The position numbers were made by a program, and so were the translations under genes. A DNA stretch of 47,182 nucleotides from a virus. The notes beneath the pieces were generated by a model. The model did not search any database. It was not told the origin of the DNA and saw nothing but the letters and a program-made list of their open reading frames with translations. The first letter of the stretch is position 1. Each line of letters starts with the position of its first letter. The DNA is taken from the IMG/VR virus record IMGVR_UViG_3300030090_005560, positions 1-47,182 of that record. The stretch is one strand, 5' to 3'. Of this stretch, positions 1 to 7,381 are shown piece by piece.

Positions 1-371
1 AACATCAGAACCCTGCAATGCTTCCGGTATTTCTTCTATAGGACCAAACCCGCCATTTTCCAGCATGATATTGAACGCGCTTTCGACCATTGGCCCGGTG
101 TAGTCAGACTCAAGCCTGCCAAACACTGCGCCAATTTCACGCACGAATTCTTCACGACGCTGAATGACTTCAGTTGCCGTCATCTGCGGGCCTTGTACCG
201 GCAAATTTAATACGTTGCGATAAAACATTGCGAAAATTTGTTCGCGAGCCATGTTCTGCGCATCCAGCCCCCACGGGATTTGCGCGTTGCTTTCCATTTG
301 CTGGAACGGCCGCGACATACCTAAATTGCGAATAGCACGCGCGTCGTAATAGCTGACGCCACCCGGACGCA
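1..371. repeat. Left copy of contig-end overlap
   Basis: This stretch matches 46812-47182 over its full length with 12 substitutions and no gaps. The differences are at 61, 73, 85, 145, 172, 184, 220, 223, 235, 280, 282 and 283. Eleven fall on third codon positions of the portal reading frame, and the only amino-acid change is Gln versus Asn at 280-282. I infer an assembly overlap between two natural variants of a circular or circularly permuted genome, not an exact T7-like terminal repeat. Confidence 0.9.
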
Positions 372-1344
372 ACTGCGGCGCGTTTACCATCGAGTCAGAC
401 GGCAATAGCCATGGCGGGTCAACTGCACGATGCAAGCCGCGCAGCATTGTCTTGCCCATCTGCTGTAACGTCAGGGTGTCCGGCAACGCCAAAACACCAG
501 GGCCGCGTCCGTAAATTTCGCCGCTGCGCGTATCCCAACGTGGAAAAAAGAACGGCATCTGCTTAAAGCCGCCGGTCTGCACAATATGCTTGGACGTGAC
601 GTCGACCACGACCGAATAAAACGGCATGTTTTCCTGGTTTTTATACGCTGGATTGCGCTCGTGGCGCGGGCCAGTCTTCCATATGAACTCGTGTTTTTCT
701 TGGCCGCGCCCACGGTTATCCTCAACCTTCCGCAGCAACTGCTGCATTTCCTTCCCAAGATTCTCTTCACCAAATCGGCCAGCCGCCTGTTTGACGGTCA
801 ACTTTTCAATGATGTAGTAACACTCAGGCTGGTTCAGGCTGTCGACCTCGACATACACGTTAGCCATATGAAACGCGCGAAACATGAGACCGCTCATATC
901 AGGACGCACGCCAACATACCCGGCACCACTGCCAAACGTAACAATGTCCCCGTCTATCTCTCCGGTTGCCTCAATAAAGCGCGCTTTCGGGTTGTACAGC
1001 GCCTTCCACAGCCGCTCTTCACACATCGACAACCATGACTTAACTTCGCCGTCGTCCATCATGTCTTCGTCTTCTGGCACGATGTCGAACCACTTGCCGG
1101 GTGCTGCGCTTTTTGGGCGCATCATGGCGCCCAGTGCGTTAACCAAACCACGCTGGGCAATCATTGGCGTGGTGTCAAACACCTTCTGCATGCGTCGCTT
1201 GCTACGGTTTAACGATCCACGTGTGAACCCCATGCGCTCAGGCGCCAGCACTTCGCTGACCTCTTGCCACAATTCGTTCAATTGCGCGCGATCGCCACGC
1301 AGCGAATTTAGCGACTCAATAATTGCACTAGCGTCGTATTTCAT
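1..1344 (-). CDS. Portal (head-tail connector) protein, N-terminal part
   Basis: The open frame runs from an ATG at 1344 to the window edge and gives 448 codons. The sequence resembles the T7 gp8-like head-to-tail connecting protein family, which forms the dodecameric DNA channel at one capsid vertex. Recognisable stretches are ESLNSLRGDRAQLNELWQEV near the N-terminus, GLVNALGAMMRPKSA near residue 75 and FFFPRWDTRSGEIYGRGPG near residue 300. Its last codons continue in the same frame in the copy at the right end. Joining the two gives a 563-residue protein, normal for the family. The start overlaps the upstream stop as TAATG, so translation is probably coupled. The gene is cut only by the contig break and is not damaged. 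Confidence 0.92.
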   Translation of the reverse strand, partial: MKYDASAIIESLNSLRGDRAQLNELWQEVSEVLAPERMGFTRGSLNRSKRRMQKVFDTTPMIAQRGLVNALGAMMRPKSAAPGKWFDIVPEDEDMMDDGEVKSWLSMCEERLWKALYNPKARFIEATGEIDGDIVTFGSGAGYVGVRPDMSGLMFRAFHMANVYVEVDSLNQPECYYIIEKLTVKQAAGRFGEENLGKEMQQLLRKVEDNRGRGQEKHEFIWKTGPRHERNPAYKNQENMPFYSVVVDVTSKHIVQTGGFKQMPFFFPRWDTRSGEIYGRGPGVLALPDTLTLQQMGKTMLRGLHRAVDPPWLLPSDSMVNAPQLRPGGVSYYDARAIRNLGMSRPFQQMESNAQIPWGLDAQNMAREQIFAMFYRNVLNLPVQGPQMTATEVIQRREEFVREIGAVFGRLESDYTGPMVESAFNIMLENGGFGPIEEIPEALQGSDV

Positions 1345-1649
1345 TAGGCTTGCATGCCTCTAGCCATGCTCCTTCCGCCACCAAGTAGCTTTGGGCGCAT
1401 TGTGTCTGGGTCAGATTCCACGTCACCGCTTGTCAAATTGGTAGCCAACAAACCCATACGCCTCTGTCTGGCAATACGCTCGTCGTCAGCCGCCTTTGCA
1501 ATTGCGGGGTCTTCAGGGGTTGGTAACGGCTCTTGCTTTGCAACCTTTGGGGTTTTAGCGCCACCAAAAAGCGCAGAAACACCCGGCAACAACTGTCCGT
1601 CATGACAACTGGCTGCATATACAGCCTTTACAAACCTAATCAACTTCAC
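1344..1649 (-). CDS. Small head-region protein of unknown function
   Basis: This 101-residue protein lies between the portal and the 1636-2097 gene and overlaps both. Short charged proteins of this type, with a Pro/Glu/Asp-rich middle (PLPTPEDPAIAKAADDERIA) followed by an RQRRMG-like patch and a Gly-rich tail, are often found beside portal genes in podoviruses. No domain could be named. The N-terminal KLIRFVKAVYAASC segment is mildly hydrophobic but too short for a confident membrane span. It sits in the packaging and head part of the late arm, so a structural or assembly role is an inference from position only. Confidence 0.7.
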   Translation of the reverse strand: MKLIRFVKAVYAASCHDGQLLPGVSALFGGAKTPKVAKQEPLPTPEDPAIAKAADDERIARQRRMGLLATNLTSGDVESDPDTMRPKLLGGGRSMARGMQA

Positions 1650-2097
1650 TCTCCTTTGCGCTTTTAGCGCTTACGCACGGCACCGCACCGTTAGCTCGCA
1701 GACGCATATACAGCTGCCACGGCGTAAATGCAAGCGGCGCGTTCACGCCTAACAACGTTTTGACCATCCCAACGCAGTTGGACAGCGCCAATGGCCACTT
1801 TGCTTCCGGCGTCACACGCCTCGGATATCGCACCGCCGTCATGCCCGGTTGCGACGCATAAAATTTACCCAAATCGAAGTCAGAAGACGCAATAACTTGC
1901 GCATGCGGCACACCTCGATATCCATCCAGTATTATCCAGTGACTGCCGGACACCACAGCAATAAACACATGCTTAAAACCAGCGCGCAGATACGGGTCCA
2001 GCGGGTGCCGACCGCCAACGCCATGAAAGACCACAATCGCATCGCGCTGTAAATCAGCATCAACCTTTGCTGTCGCCTCAGTATTGGAATGGGTCAT
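1636..2097 (-). CDS. Conserved phage protein, possible permuted NlpC/P60 (papain) fold
   Basis: The product has 153 residues, and its start lies 20 bases inside the end of the terminase large subunit gene. It shows an early histidine in AGFKHVFIAV followed by GSHWIILDGYRG, and a later cysteine in LSNCVGMVKTLLG. A His-first, Cys-later order with a Cys at the start of a helix is what circularly permuted papain-fold proteins (LRAT/YiiX type) look like, so a cysteine-peptidase-like or amidase-like fold is possible. That is inference from motif order alone, and the substrate is unknown. The position between terminase and portal suggests a head-associated or co-injected protein. No signal peptide or membrane segment is visible. 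Confidence 0.75.
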   Translation of the reverse strand: MTHSNTEATAKVDADLQRDAIVVFHGVGGRHPLDPYLRAGFKHVFIAVVSGSHWIILDGYRGVPHAQVIASSDFDLGKFYASQPGMTAVRYPRRVTPEAKWPLALSNCVGMVKTLLGVNAPLAFTPWQLYMRLRANGAVPCVSAKSAKESEVD

Positions 2098-3691
2098 AGT
2101 CAGTCACCGCAGCCGGAGTGTGGCGCGTCTTTTGATGCCTGCCGCCAGCAATCTTGCCCATATCAAGCCCGCCTGCATTCCAGGCGTACACCACGGCGTC
2201 GCCTCTGTCTGGGCTACGGCCTAACCTTTTCATCATGTCTTTCTTTGCCTCCACATAAATCTTTGGCCGCTCCCCTGGCCTGACCTCCCACAGCGGCGCA
2301 GTTAAATCGGCCTGCAACGCGTTATCTGGCGGCAGCGCGACCTTAACGCCGTTCACTGGGTCAAGCGCTTCGCGGAGCATCCACCACATTTCAGACCTGC
2401 GAGTCTGGAACGTGTACGAATTATCTCGCGTTGCACCGTGGCTACGCTCAGCGCCGTTCATCGCCTCAAACGGCAGACCTGCATTGCGCAATGACGTTTC
2501 TGCGTCAGCGCCTACCCCGATTGAGTCAACGCCAACGACGGCGCCGTCTCGCAACTTGGCCGCGCATAATGCTGCGACCGACGGTCCGTCAGGCGTGTCT
2601 CGCCCTGGCACCACAGTCAATTCGCCAATGTACGAGCCCCAACGTGGAGCAAGCACCGTGCTATCCCGGCCGCCACGCGCCACGTCACAGCCAAGACTGG
2701 ACATTGGCACGGCGACATCGGGCCGTTTGTGGTGTTCTACGGTTTGCCATTCTCGCCACCGGTCAAACGCTTGCGTGACCCAGTCTGTCGGGATGACTTG
2801 CATGGCGTCGTCTTCGCGGGCAGCCATAAAATTGCCGTCGCGAATCGCGGACCGCATCGGCTCTGGTAATGCATCCAGTGTCGCGCGGTAGTCGGTGTCG
2901 CGCAGAAACGGATTGTCATCGAGGCTAGCCGGAATATATGTGCGGCTGCGTGGCCTGAATTCGCGACCGTCGTCTACGATGACCTCCGGCCCGTCTACCT
3001 CGACCTGCTCCCCGTGCTGATTTGTGATGTACCAGCGCAACTCGCCGGGCTTGGCGGGGTTGAGGTGCGCCGGATCCAGCCACGGCGCAAACCATCTAAT
3101 AATCCATTCGCCATCGGCGCCCATCGGCGGGTTGCTGGCAAACACCACTCGGGTTCGCTGACGAGATGCGGCGTCAAGGTCGTCGTCAGCCGCGCGATTC
3201 CAGCCCATTAGAAATTGCACCACGTCTTCCCTGAACTGGCACGCCTCGTCAAACGCAATCAGATCGTGCGGGTTGCCCTGCCACGTCTCGGCCTGTTCAA
3301 TTGTTGACGCAGCGCCGAAATTCACACGCCTGCCGTCAGCAGTATCGAATTTTGGCGGCGGCGCACGGTTGAGCCCTTGCCGCGTGCCCGCGACCTTGAC
3401 CAGCCTCTCGATAATGTTTCCCAAGTCGGTGTACTGCGGCCGCAGCACCAGGGTCCGCTGGTGCTCGCACAGCGCTAGCCCAACTAGCAGGTCGGTTTTG
3501 CCGCCACCGCCCTGGCCGCCGTACAACAGCAGGTCGGCGTCGCTGAAATACGCATCGGTCTGCGGCCCCGGCGATGGAAACCATGGCCGCTCTGCAGTTT
3601 GCGCGCTGACCATCGCCTGAACCTGCGTCAATTGCTCTTGAGGCAGGTCGCTCAGCCTGCCTAACAATTCCTCAAGCAGCGTCGCCGTCAT
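2078..3691 (-). CDS. terL: Terminase large subunit
   Basis: This is the packaging motor ATPase and headful or cos nuclease. The 537-residue reading from the ATG at 3691 is preferred over the longer open frame because it begins at the expected short N-terminus and overlaps the terS stop by 20 bases. A P-loop GGQGGGGKT is at about residues 58-66, and a Walker B strand LIAFDEA is at about 144-150. The SNPP motif near 185 fits the coupling motif. The C-terminal nuclease carries acidic residues in GCDVARGGRDS (Asp about 335), GVDSIG (Asp about 388) and DRGDAVVYAW (Asp about 497). Length and domain order are complete for a TerL. Confidence 0.95.
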   Translation of the reverse strand: MTATLLEELLGRLSDLPQEQLTQVQAMVSAQTAERPWFPSPGPQTDAYFSDADLLLYGGQGGGGKTDLLVGLALCEHQRTLVLRPQYTDLGNIIERLVKVAGTRQGLNRAPPPKFDTADGRRVNFGAASTIEQAETWQGNPHDLIAFDEACQFREDVVQFLMGWNRAADDDLDAASRQRTRVVFASNPPMGADGEWIIRWFAPWLDPAHLNPAKPGELRWYITNQHGEQVEVDGPEVIVDDGREFRPRSRTYIPASLDDNPFLRDTDYRATLDALPEPMRSAIRDGNFMAAREDDAMQVIPTDWVTQAFDRWREWQTVEHHKRPDVAVPMSSLGCDVARGGRDSTVLAPRWGSYIGELTVVPGRDTPDGPSVAALCAAKLRDGAVVGVDSIGVGADAETSLRNAGLPFEAMNGAERSHGATRDNSYTFQTRRSEMWWMLREALDPVNGVKVALPPDNALQADLTAPLWEVRPGERPKIYVEAKKDMMKRLGRSPDRGDAVVYAWNAGGLDMGKIAGGRHQKTRHTPAAVTDYDPFQY

Positions 3692-4130
3692 GCTCGATCG
3701 TCCGCTCTCGGTCTCGCTCCACGCCCAGCCGCAACATAAATGCAATGCGCCTCGCAGCTTCGGTAGTCCCCATGATAGTAACCGCCTTTTCAGTTGGCTC
3801 GCCGTGCCGGTCGAGGAAACCCAGCAGCTTGGCCTTGCCCATGGTGGCCGCGACCATGGCGCCGCTTTGGCCTTCCTGCATACCCACCTCGCGAGCCTGC
3901 TCCAACTCTTCAATTAGCGTGTCAATTGTCACGTTGTGGCGCTTTGACTGCATCTGCCGCAACTCGCTAACGCGGCGCTTCACGTCGTCGCGATTAGCAA
4001 TCCGCGTGGCCTTGCTGCGCGCTTGCGACTCCGGGTAGCCCGCCTCAACAAACGCAACCACTTGCTGCTTGCCCTCCGCTAACGCTTGCGCAAACAACTC
4101 GTGCCCGTGATTGGCCAACGGTTTTGGCAT
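3672..4130 (-). CDS. terS: Terminase small subunit
   Basis: This 152-residue protein lies directly upstream of terL and overlaps it by 20 bases. The N-terminal part, with QQVVAFVEAGYPESQARSKA then ANRDDVKRRVSELR, matches the helix-turn-helix region typical of terminase small subunits of the Terminase_2 kind. The middle is a predicted helical oligomerisation segment (DTLIEELEQAREVGMQEG), and MGKAKLLGFLDRHGE follows. It should recognise the packaging site on phage DNA and hand the DNA to TerL. A fourfold 11-mer lies just upstream of the start (4136-4236) and is a candidate binding site. The Shine-Dalgarno signal is weak (GTTAAG). Confidence 0.85.
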   Translation of the reverse strand: MPKPLANHGHELFAQALAEGKQQVVAFVEAGYPESQARSKATRIANRDDVKRRVSELRQMQSKRHNVTIDTLIEELEQAREVGMQEGQSGAMVAATMGKAKLLGFLDRHGEPTEKAVTIMGTTEAARRIAFMLRLGVERDRERTIEHDGDAA

Positions 4131-4131
4131 C

Positions 4132-4650
4132 TTAACTGGACGCGTCTACAGTACCAGATGCATCCCCAGTACCACTGAACAAATCATCAGTAAATGGGGC
4201 ATCCGCTGTACTGGATGCATCTGCACTGGACGCATCATCAGCACTACTGAGTGCGCAATCACTGCCCATCAAAGCCATCTCGACAAATTGAAGCGCGGCG
4301 CCTGTCCGAATTTGGCCGCTTGTCACGCGCAAAACCCGCCAGCCATGCGCAGTGGCCGTGTTGTATTTTTCACAGTCTGACTCAAAACCCTTGCCACTGG
4401 TGTGGCGACCGACTCCCCAAGTGCCGCCCTCAACCTCCAACGCCAGCATGTGGTCCGGCCAAGCAAAGTCAAAACGCCACCGCCGTACTGGATGAAACTT
4501 CAGTTCACGCTCAGGCTCAGGATAGCCAGCCACGCGCAACTGCGTTTCCATCGCGCGCTCAAGATGAGAGCCGCCACCTTTCCCTGCTCGCCTTGCCGCC
4601 CGCGTCACCCGTTTAGGCGTGCGCCCTGCAATCGCTTCGCTCGATACCAT
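4132..4650 (-). CDS. PD-(D/E)XK-type nuclease, likely junction resolvase-like, with Ser/Asp tail
   Basis: The product has 172 residues. The core (about 30-128) carries RRWRFDFAWP with Asp at about 61, then LEVEGGTW with two acidic residues at about 72 and 74. GRHTSGKGFESDCEKYN and GWRVLRVTSGQI follow. This arrangement is common in phage-encoded restriction-like nucleases annotated as Holliday junction resolvases or VSR-like enzymes. The likely role is resolving branched replicated DNA before packaging, which fits its place directly upstream of the terminase genes. The last 38 residues are a low-complexity tail rich in Asp, Ala, Ser and Thr with DASS-like repeats, which is not part of the fold. 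The start overlaps the neighbouring gene by 46 bases. Confidence 0.82.
   Translation of the reverse strand: MVSSEAIAGRTPKRVTRAARRAGKGGGSHLERAMETQLRVAGYPEPERELKFHPVRRWRFDFAWPDHMLALEVEGGTWGVGRHTSGKGFESDCEKYNTATAHGWRVLRVTSGQIRTGAALQFVEMALMGSDCALSSADDASSADASSTADAPFTDDLFSGTGDASGTVDASS
4136..4236. repeat. Four copies of an 11-mer next to terS
   Basis: The copies are CTGGACGCGTC (4136-4146), CCAGATGCATC (4154-4164), CTGGATGCATC (4211-4221) and CTGGACGCATC (4226-4236). Each contains a near-palindromic GAYGCRTC core. They lie inside the 3' end of the nuclease gene, where on the minus strand they encode Asp-Ala-Ser-Ser or close variants. They end immediately before the terS start. They could be a codon-level repeat, or a TerS binding (pac-like) array. 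Confidence 0.75.
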
Positions 4651-4814
4651 TTCACAGCCTCCCGCTCAGCTTCCTGACGCGTCAGCCCACCCTCATATTC
4701 ATAAATTGCCGCGCGTTCAACAAGCGCCTCATAATCAGCGCCAGCGTCAGCAATTGCGCGATGCCACAACGACCATTCAGCGTCCGCCCAACCAGACCGG
4801 CCGCTGCTCATCAC
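4605..4814 (-). CDS. Small hypothetical protein
   Basis: This is a 69-residue protein from an operon of short genes. The sequence WADAEWSLWHRAIADAGADYE suggests a compact helical protein, and the second half (YEGGLTRQEAEREAVKWYRA) is a charged helix. Phages often carry small proteins with a LTRxEAExxA helix of this kind in the replication region, but no function can be assigned. It lies between the 96-residue gene upstream and the nuclease gene downstream, which it overlaps by 46 bases. That overlap supports a shared transcript. Confidence 0.65.
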   Translation of the reverse strand: MMSSGRSGWADAEWSLWHRAIADAGADYEALVERAAIYEYEGGLTRQEAEREAVKWYRAKRLQGARLNG

Positions 4815-4817
4815 GCA

Positions 4818-5108
4818 TCACCCCTTGCCGCCAATGCTATCACGACCAAACGCAACTACATTTGTTTCGCCAGACTTCGCAACATTCTGCGCTTTTTCGA
4901 TAGCATCCATTTTATCTACCGCTGCTCGTGCTTTTTGCTGGACTGCATCCCACTGCTGGTCAGCCATCAATCGGTCTCGTGTCTCCAGCAATTCTTTTTG
5001 TAACGCGCGACCTGCTTCGACTCCCATGCAATGCGCACTTAAATACTCCTGATGCGTCCAGGGCAAAACCCCGCCATACCCGCCGCAATCGCACAACCGC
5101 TTACTCAT
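4818..5108 (-). CDS. Small hypothetical protein with Cys-rich N-terminus
   Basis: The chosen start is the ATG at 5108, which overlaps the upstream stop, giving 96 residues. A longer in-frame start exists at 5156 but would overlap the upstream gene further. The N-terminus MSKRLCDCGGYGG has a CxC pair and a later His/Cys (SAHCMG), so metal binding is possible. The remainder is a long charged helix (RALQKELLETRDRLMADQQW) likely to form a coiled coil. Function is not recognised. It belongs to the run of small genes between the replication and packaging modules. Confidence 0.65.
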   Translation of the reverse strand: MSKRLCDCGGYGGVLPWTHQEYLSAHCMGVEAGRALQKELLETRDRLMADQQWDAVQQKARAAVDKMDAIEKAQNVAKSGETNVVAFGRDSIGGKG

Positions 5109-5334
5109 TTGCAGCCTCCGCAGTATCTGCATGCATATCCAGTAGTCGCAAGCCAAGCGTGATGCGCGGCTCCTTGACGTTTCCTCTAGCCAGTCTGCGC
5201 AAGCCCTGCGCGTTGCAATTTAAGTGCCGCGCTATCGTGACAATCTTCCAGCCTCGCCGCGCAGATATTTCAAGAATCACGCGAGACCAATCCATGTTAG
5301 TCAGTTTGTACGCCAACACATTGCCCAAACTCAT
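5101..5334 (-). CDS. Small HTH (Cro/XRE-like) DNA-binding protein
   Basis: The frame gives 77 residues, with an internal ATG (MDWSRVI, start 5295) as an alternative. The pattern SARRGWKIVTIARHLNCN followed by AQGLRRLARGNVKEPR fits a small helix-turn-helix domain of the Cro/XRE type, with recognition helix around AQGLRRLARG. It could regulate the replication or late genes, but no operator can be assigned to it. It overlaps the downstream gene by 8 bases and the upstream gene by 4 bases, so it is translated from the same message. Confidence 0.72.
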   Translation of the reverse strand: MSLGNVLAYKLTNMDWSRVILEISARRGWKIVTIARHLNCNAQGLRRLARGNVKEPRITLGLRLLDMHADTAEAANE

Positions 5335-5561
5335 CGCTTTTCCTTTTTCCGCCTGCTGCGCATTGCGTCAGCCCACGTCCGTCCGCTGGGTAAATTCACA
5401 GGTCTGGCGTCGCGACTATTGTCGCGCTCTAGTCGAGGGTCATTGCGGACCGACACTGGCTGCCACGTCTCCGCAGTTGCTTCCAGCTTGTCGAACAAAT
5501 AACCGTTAATGCCTATCTTGCGGTCAAATTGATCAGTTTTGTACATTTTGCCTCGCCCCAT
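5331..5561 (-). CDS. Small hypothetical protein
   Basis: This 76-residue basic protein starts MGRGKMYKTDQFDRKIG and ends in a Lys/Arg-rich tail (RSRRKKEKR). No known domain is seen. The charge suggests nucleic-acid contact, but that is only inference. It sits 3 bases after the zinc-finger gene stop and overlaps the HTH gene by 4 bases, within the minus-strand small-gene run. Confidence 0.6.
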   Translation of the reverse strand: MGRGKMYKTDQFDRKIGINGYLFDKLEATAETWQPVSVRNDPRLERDNSRDARPVNLPSGRTWADAMRSRRKKEKR

Positions 5562-5564
5562 GAC

Positions 5565-5777
5565 TTACCCCCACGCCTTGCAAATAACCGCGCGAAACGC
5601 GCCTGACATGCGTTCGACTGCTTCGCGTTTTTCCCGCCGCCGCTTAATGTATTTCGCATTGCTCGCCTTGTTGTAGCACGACGTGGAGCAATAGATGCTC
5701 TGCTTATATCGCGGCTCGAATATGTCGCCGCATTGCGCACAATTTTTCAATACCTTCAATTTCCCTACCTCCCTCAC
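5565..5777 (-). CDS. Small zinc-finger protein
   Basis: The 70-residue product has CAQCGDIFEPRYKQSIYC then STSCYNKASNAKY. This CxxC-x14-CxxxC spacing is a typical treble-clef or zinc-ribbon binding site seen in small phage proteins and HNH-adjacent zinc fingers. No HNH catalytic residues follow; the C-terminal half is basic (YIKRRREKREAVER). It overlaps the upstream replication gene by 4 bases. DNA or RNA binding is likely, but its target is unknown. Confidence 0.72.
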   Translation of the reverse strand: MREVGKLKVLKNCAQCGDIFEPRYKQSIYCSTSCYNKASNAKYIKRRREKREAVERMSGAFRAVICKAWG

Positions 5778-6454
5778 ACCTTCGCGCCAAACAATTTGCG
5801 AGCCACGGCAAACGCCTCTTGGCGCGCCGCCTCTGTCGCAGCCAACTCCTCATCAGTCGGCGCCTGCTTTTCCGCAGTTTCTAGCGCAGGCTTTTCCCAA
5901 GGCCACGCATAAACCTTGCCCTTCTTCATTGCCGCTGTATGCCTGTCCAGTATGGGCTCCAGCGCTTTACGCGCCTGCCCGACGGACATGCGGCGCAGGT
6001 TCCAAATGTCTACGCTTGGGTCAGTCGCTACCGCCAACACCACCGGGTGTATCCACCACTGTTCAAACGTACAGTGCTGCGGGCGGGCGTCCTGCCTGCA
6101 CACCAGCGCCACCACTTCGCTCAAGTCCGGCACGTCTGGCGGCGCCAACAATTGTCGAAACTCAGCCGGTGATGACGGTGGCCACTCGCTTTCCCGCGCC
6201 GCTTTCGCCAGCGCTATGCGCACATCTTGCTCCGTCAGGTCCGCCAACGCGTAACTCCAAACTGCCGCCCATTCGTCAATCGCCGCCGGGTCTGCAAATC
6301 TACCTGACCAACGAGATTTGAACGTGACTTCCAGGCCCGCCCAAATCATTTTCGCCAACCTCCGATTGGTCGTCGCCTTCGCCGCTGAGCCCGTCTCGGA
6401 CGTAGTCGCTGAGTTGTTTAGCACGACTTGCGCTAGTTGTTCCGCTGTTTGCAT
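5774..6454 (-). CDS. Replication P-like protein (helicase loader type)
   Basis: The product is 226 residues from the ATG at 6454, which has a GGAGGT Shine-Dalgarno 8 bases upstream. An internal ATG at 6349 (MIWAGLEVTFKSRW) also has a GGAGG at good spacing, so two starts are plausible. Recognisable parts are FKSRWSGRF, the DEWAAVWSYALADLTEQDV helix and SEWPPSSPAEFRQL. This last pattern is common in phage lambda P-like replication proteins that recruit the host DnaB helicase. The later QWWIHPVVLAVA and the basic end fit the same family. It follows the O-like gene, as in lambda-type O/P modules. The first 155 bases overlap the O-like gene in another frame. Confidence 0.75.
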   Translation of the reverse strand: MQTAEQLAQVVLNNSATTSETGSAAKATTNRRLAKMIWAGLEVTFKSRWSGRFADPAAIDEWAAVWSYALADLTEQDVRIALAKAARESEWPPSSPAEFRQLLAPPDVPDLSEVVALVCRQDARPQHCTFEQWWIHPVVLAVATDPSVDIWNLRRMSVGQARKALEPILDRHTAAMKKGKVYAWPWEKPALETAEKQAPTDEELAATEAARQEAFAVARKLFGAKV

Positions 6455-7073
6455 GTCCAGTACCTCCGTAATTATTTCTTTCCCAAGTGCGCACGGCCGC
6501 CTTCCAATCCTTCATCGTGTTTCGCCCTACTCGCCAGCCGTTCGCCGTGTAGTGGTTTAACCACGCCTGTGCATCCACGCCCCTGCCGCGTTCAGCGCAA
6601 TAGTCCGCGACCTGCTCAAGCGTTGGCCGCGCCTGCTTCGCCGTGGGGGGACTATATACAGGGGGGTTCTTTATTACTGGTGTTGGTGCTGGTGCTGGAG
6701 AGCTTTCGCCCTGGGTTTCCACTGGGTTACCCAGCAATAACCCACTGGGTTTCATGGGCCTACCGCCCTTTTTTCCATTGGCCTGCGCGGCATCAATCCT
6801 TTTTCTATCCGCTTCAATGACTTGCATCGCTTTGCTGTTTATCCATCCAGCATCGGTCAGCGTCCAGAACTCCTCGAGCACAGACAACAAAGCGCGTTCC
6901 TCAACTCGCGTTCGAGATCCAATAATGCGACGGAGTTTGTCAACAGATTGCGGTAAAGGACGCTCCGTGGCGTAGTGTGCATCGAGCAGCAACGTGTACA
7001 CGCCGTGTTCCACCAGCGTCAAATGACGCGTGTCGCGCGCGTAGTCGCCAGGGTATCGCTTGTAATAATTCAT
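6300..7073 (-). CDS. Replication O-like protein with DUF1376 domain
   Basis: The start at 7073 (MNYYKRYPGDYARD) is chosen because the DUF1376 signature begins there; the longer frame to 7229 has no family support. The 257-residue protein has DTRHLTLVEHGVYTLLLDAHYATERPLP at residues about 13-40, then a basic hinge (KKGGRPMKP). A proline-rich linker follows, and then DYCAERGRGVDAQAWLNHY and MKDWKAAVRTWERN near residue 210. This is the layout of YdaU-like phage replication initiators, which bind the origin through the N-terminal winged helix. The origin itself was not located. The C-terminal 50 residues overlap the start of the P-like gene. Confidence 0.82.
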   Translation of the reverse strand: MNYYKRYPGDYARDTRHLTLVEHGVYTLLLDAHYATERPLPQSVDKLRRIIGSRTRVEERALLSVLEEFWTLTDAGWINSKAMQVIEADRKRIDAAQANGKKGGRPMKPSGLLLGNPVETQGESSPAPAPTPVIKNPPVYSPPTAKQARPTLEQVADYCAERGRGVDAQAWLNHYTANGWRVGRNTMKDWKAAVRTWERNNYGGTGHANSGTTSASRAKQLSDYVRDGLSGEGDDQSEVGENDLGGPGSHVQISLVR

Positions 7074-7077
7074 CTGT

Positions 7078-7380
7078 TTATGTGCCTCGCTCTGGTAGGT
7101 AGCACGCGTAGCGGCGACCCTTAAACCAATGGCTGATGGACCGGCAACGCCGCAGCTTGCGAGCGCCCAGTAAAAGGTCCACTGCCTCATGGATTTGGTC
7201 ATGCGGTAGGTCCGGCAACGCGGCCGCAATCATTATTTTAGACATGCCGTGGCCGTCTGCCTGGATGGCTGACAGCACCTGCTGAACAGGGCCAGCGGCG
7301 GCGGGGGTGGGAGTAGGTGGCTCGGAAAAAAGACCCGGCGCAACGGCCGGGTCAAGATCACCAGAAGGATTCGAAACCAT
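7078..7380 (-). CDS. Small protein with winged-helix-like C-terminus
   Basis: The chosen start at 7380 gives 100 residues and lies one base after the stop of the upstream repressor-like gene. The first 35 residues are Pro/Ala-rich and probably disordered. The rest (VQQVLSAIQADGHGMSKIMI, then HDQIHEAVDLLLGARKLRR) looks like a winged-helix domain in which a three-helix unit is followed by a basic wing and a YACYLPERG strand. A regulator or a replication accessory protein is possible. It belongs to the same message as the O-like gene, which starts 4 bases later. Confidence 0.65.
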   Translation of the reverse strand: MVSNPSGDLDPAVAPGLFSEPPTPTPAAAGPVQQVLSAIQADGHGMSKIMIAAALPDLPHDQIHEAVDLLLGARKLRRCRSISHWFKGRRYACYLPERGT

Positions 7381-7381
7381 G

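Noticed and set aside
1-371. True T7-like terminal repeat
   Set aside because: The two copies differ at 12 sites in a codon-position pattern, so assembly overlap of variants fits better.
4928-5509. 193-codon plus-strand ORF across several small minus-strand genes
   Set aside because: It runs antisense to four tightly overlapping genes and has no family resemblance.
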